A stretch of 64,000 nt of DNA from Blastocladiella emersonii ATCC 22665 (Eukaryota; Blastocladiomycota; Blastocladiomycetes; Blastocladiales; Blastocladiaceae), in NCBI GenBank assembly GCA_025594325.1, contig JANHCV010000004.1, positions 1,302,001 to 1,366,000 of the forward strand, given 5' to 3'. The notes below the pieces were generated by a model. It was not told the DNA's origin, made no database searches, and saw nothing but the letters and a program-made list of their open reading frames with translations. The stretch's first letter is position 1. Each line of letters starts with the position of its first letter. Positions 62,719-64,000 of this stretch are shown piece by piece. A program made the position numbers and the translations under genes.

Positions 62719-63264
62719 CTTCTCCATTCACCCGCGCCCTGAGCCCCCAAGGGGACCGAGCCAGAAGCGCAAGGGAGAAGACACGCGACGGCACACACGT
62801 TTCGTCTCCATTCACCCGCGTCCCGAGCCTCCATGGAGACCGAGCCGGACGACGCGGGGGAGAGTCCTCTGCGGCGGCCACGGCTTGACGGCGGCCTCGC
62901 GTCACGATCGCACTTTCGTCTCCATTTACCCGCGTCCCGAGCCTCCATGGAGACCTAGCCGGGCGACGCGGGGGAGAGTACTCGGGGGCCTCGCACACGT
63001 CCCGGGCCACTCCGTTCACCCGCGCCTCGAGCCCCCATGGGGGCCTAGCCGAGAACGCGGGGGAGAGCCCGTTTGCGACCACCTCTCGCGCGCGTTCGTC
63101 TCCATTTACCCACGTCCCGAGCCCCCAAGGGGACCGAGCCGGTGACGCAGGGGAGAGTACTAGGCGGCAGAGTTAGCGCCTCGTGTGCGCTTTCGTCTCC
63201 ATATACCCGCGCCCCGAACCCCCATGGGGGTCTAGCCGGGAGCGCGGGGGAGAGTACTCGGCGG
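62719..63264. repeat. Array of six ~70-bp degenerate repeats
   Basis: Six copies start near 62719, 62803, 62917, 63009, 63097 and 63194. The shared core is TCTCCATTTACCCGCGTCCC, then GAGCCTCCATGGAGACC, then AGCCG, a few variable bases, then ACGCGGGGGAGAG. Copies are separated by 15-45 bp of unrelated sequence. Inside a copy, GTCTCCAT can pair with ATGGAGAC, and CCCGCGTC, which lies in that loop, can pair with GACGCGGG downstream, a pseudoknot-like arrangement. Read as protein on the minus strand, four copies fall in one frame (peptide of the type SPWRLGTRVNGDE) but without an ATG. Confidence 0.8.
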
Positions 63265-64000
63265 CGGAATCGCGCGGGAGGAACGACCGACTGCTCGTGG
63301 TGCTGCCACTCTTCTTGATCTGCGACGCGGTACCGCGCACGACTGCTGCGACACGATCGAGTCGCGCCGGACAGTTGAGGCCGGGCGGAGGACCGAGTTC
63401 TTGACGATGATGGTCTTGAGGTCTCAGCAGTCGCGGACACGTCGAGGCTGATGATGAAACACGACGCGCGACAGCGACCGCGACCGCGGCGGATCGAGTT
63501 GAACGAGCGTGCGCCTTGGCCAGGCCTTGCCGCCGAGCTTGGTCACGGTGCCCAGTACTTGGTGTCGAGGTAGTTGTGGTGGTCGGACGTCGATACACTA
63601 CACGGCGAGGGTTATGAGTTAGAGATCAGAGAGACCGGTTTGGGTGCGCATCATGATCATACCTGTCGCGATGCACCACCAAGAACCGAGACTGGAGCTT
63701 GGGCAGGGCAACGAGACTCTCAGCCAGCTCGACGTGAACTCGATGCCGAGCACGCCTTGGCCGTGATCCAGATCATGTCGACGGGTCAAGAGGGGGCGGG
63801 CGGAACTTGAGCACCGTCGTGGCCGTCATGTTGCGACGGGTGCAGCAGGTCCTTGAGGCGTCGCCGAGCCGTGGTCGTTGATGATCATGTGGCCGACTCG
63901 GACGAGGAGGAGGGAGGCCGATCGAGTTGATATCATGGTGGACGGTGAAGACTTGATGAGGCCGAGAGGCAGCAGGAGCGACGGGAGCTCGAGTATTTGT
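63265..64000. other. Right edge, broken or partial coding sequence
   Basis: On the minus strand a coding-like segment (HVELAESLVALPKLQSRFLVV, near 63695-63755) is followed by an intron-like stretch (gtatga to gtgtag, about 63680 to 63605) and a short segment ending DHHNYLDTKYWAP with a TGA at 63545-63543. It could be the 3' end of a gene extending beyond the window, or a remnant; upstream pieces are broken by stops. No family is recognised. Confidence 0.28.

Noticed and set aside
62597-63082. Protein-coding gene made of SPWRLGTRVNGDE repeats
   Set aside because: No ATG opens the frame, and the last two copies fall in different frames. Kept only as an alternative for the repeat array.
62719-63264. 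CRISPR array
   Set aside because: Repeats are degenerate and about 70 bp long, spacers vary widely in length, no cas genes are present, and the host is a eukaryote.

Overview
The window looks like nuclear DNA of a basidiomycete yeast, most likely Tremellomycetes and perhaps Trichosporonales. It is very GC-rich with strongly GC-ending codons. Genes lie close together on both strands and carry many short introns (mostly 41-75 nt) with GTACGY/GTGCGY donors and mostly TGTAG acceptors. The proteins are clear fungal/eukaryotic orthologues. The species is inferred from gene style, not from a marker gene.

Layout. 1-29 kb is ordinary housekeeping sequence: the end of a Gly/Tyr-rich RGG protein, a TAPT1/Emp65-family membrane protein, an FHA-RING ubiquitin ligase (Dma1 type), a RING-YEATS protein, DNA polymerase eta, a CBS-domain protein, tafazzin, an unknown protein, COQ6, ALG14, MBF1, a secreted repeat protein, a long-chain acyl-CoA synthetase, a tandem pair of unknown membrane proteins, and a UBE2S-type E2. 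29-38 kb is an accessory island: a decayed Fanzor gene, a tRNA-Pro, a broken F-box-like gene, a Harbinger-like DNA transposon with ~86-bp terminal inverted repeats, and an apparently intact Fanzor gene. 38-55.5 kb returns to housekeeping genes: an MSS4/DSS4-like factor, the DHR1/DHX37 helicase, CIA2, a POC5-like centrin-binding protein, a seven-TM protein, an M28/glutaminyl-cyclase-type enzyme and EFR3. Between DHR1 and CIA2 sits a 3.14-kb element with ~115-bp terminal inverted repeats and a perfect 9-bp target duplication; it carries a decayed piece of an ATR/Mec1 checkpoint-kinase gene, which is the structure of a Pack-MULE. 55.8-57.8 kb holds a second full-length, divergent Fanzor. 58-64 kb is gene-poor, with one unknown ORF, a six-copy ~70-bp repeat array and broken coding fragments.

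The most notable content is mobile and RNA-guided-nuclease-like: three Fanzor (eukaryotic TnpB relative) loci in 28 kb at three stages of preservation, a Harbinger-like element whose end lies 48 bp from one Fanzor start codon, and a gene-capturing inverted-repeat element. Several host genes are also of interest: a RING-YEATS fusion, a UBE2S with the APC/C-binding LRRL tail, a POC5-like protein in a yeast, and a tandem gene pair in which one intron has shrunk to 30 nt.

Gene models were assembled by hand from reading-frame continuity and splice signals. Exon lengths were checked to sum to whole codons for the genes whose exon coordinates are given. Family assignments rest on recognised motifs, not on database searches.
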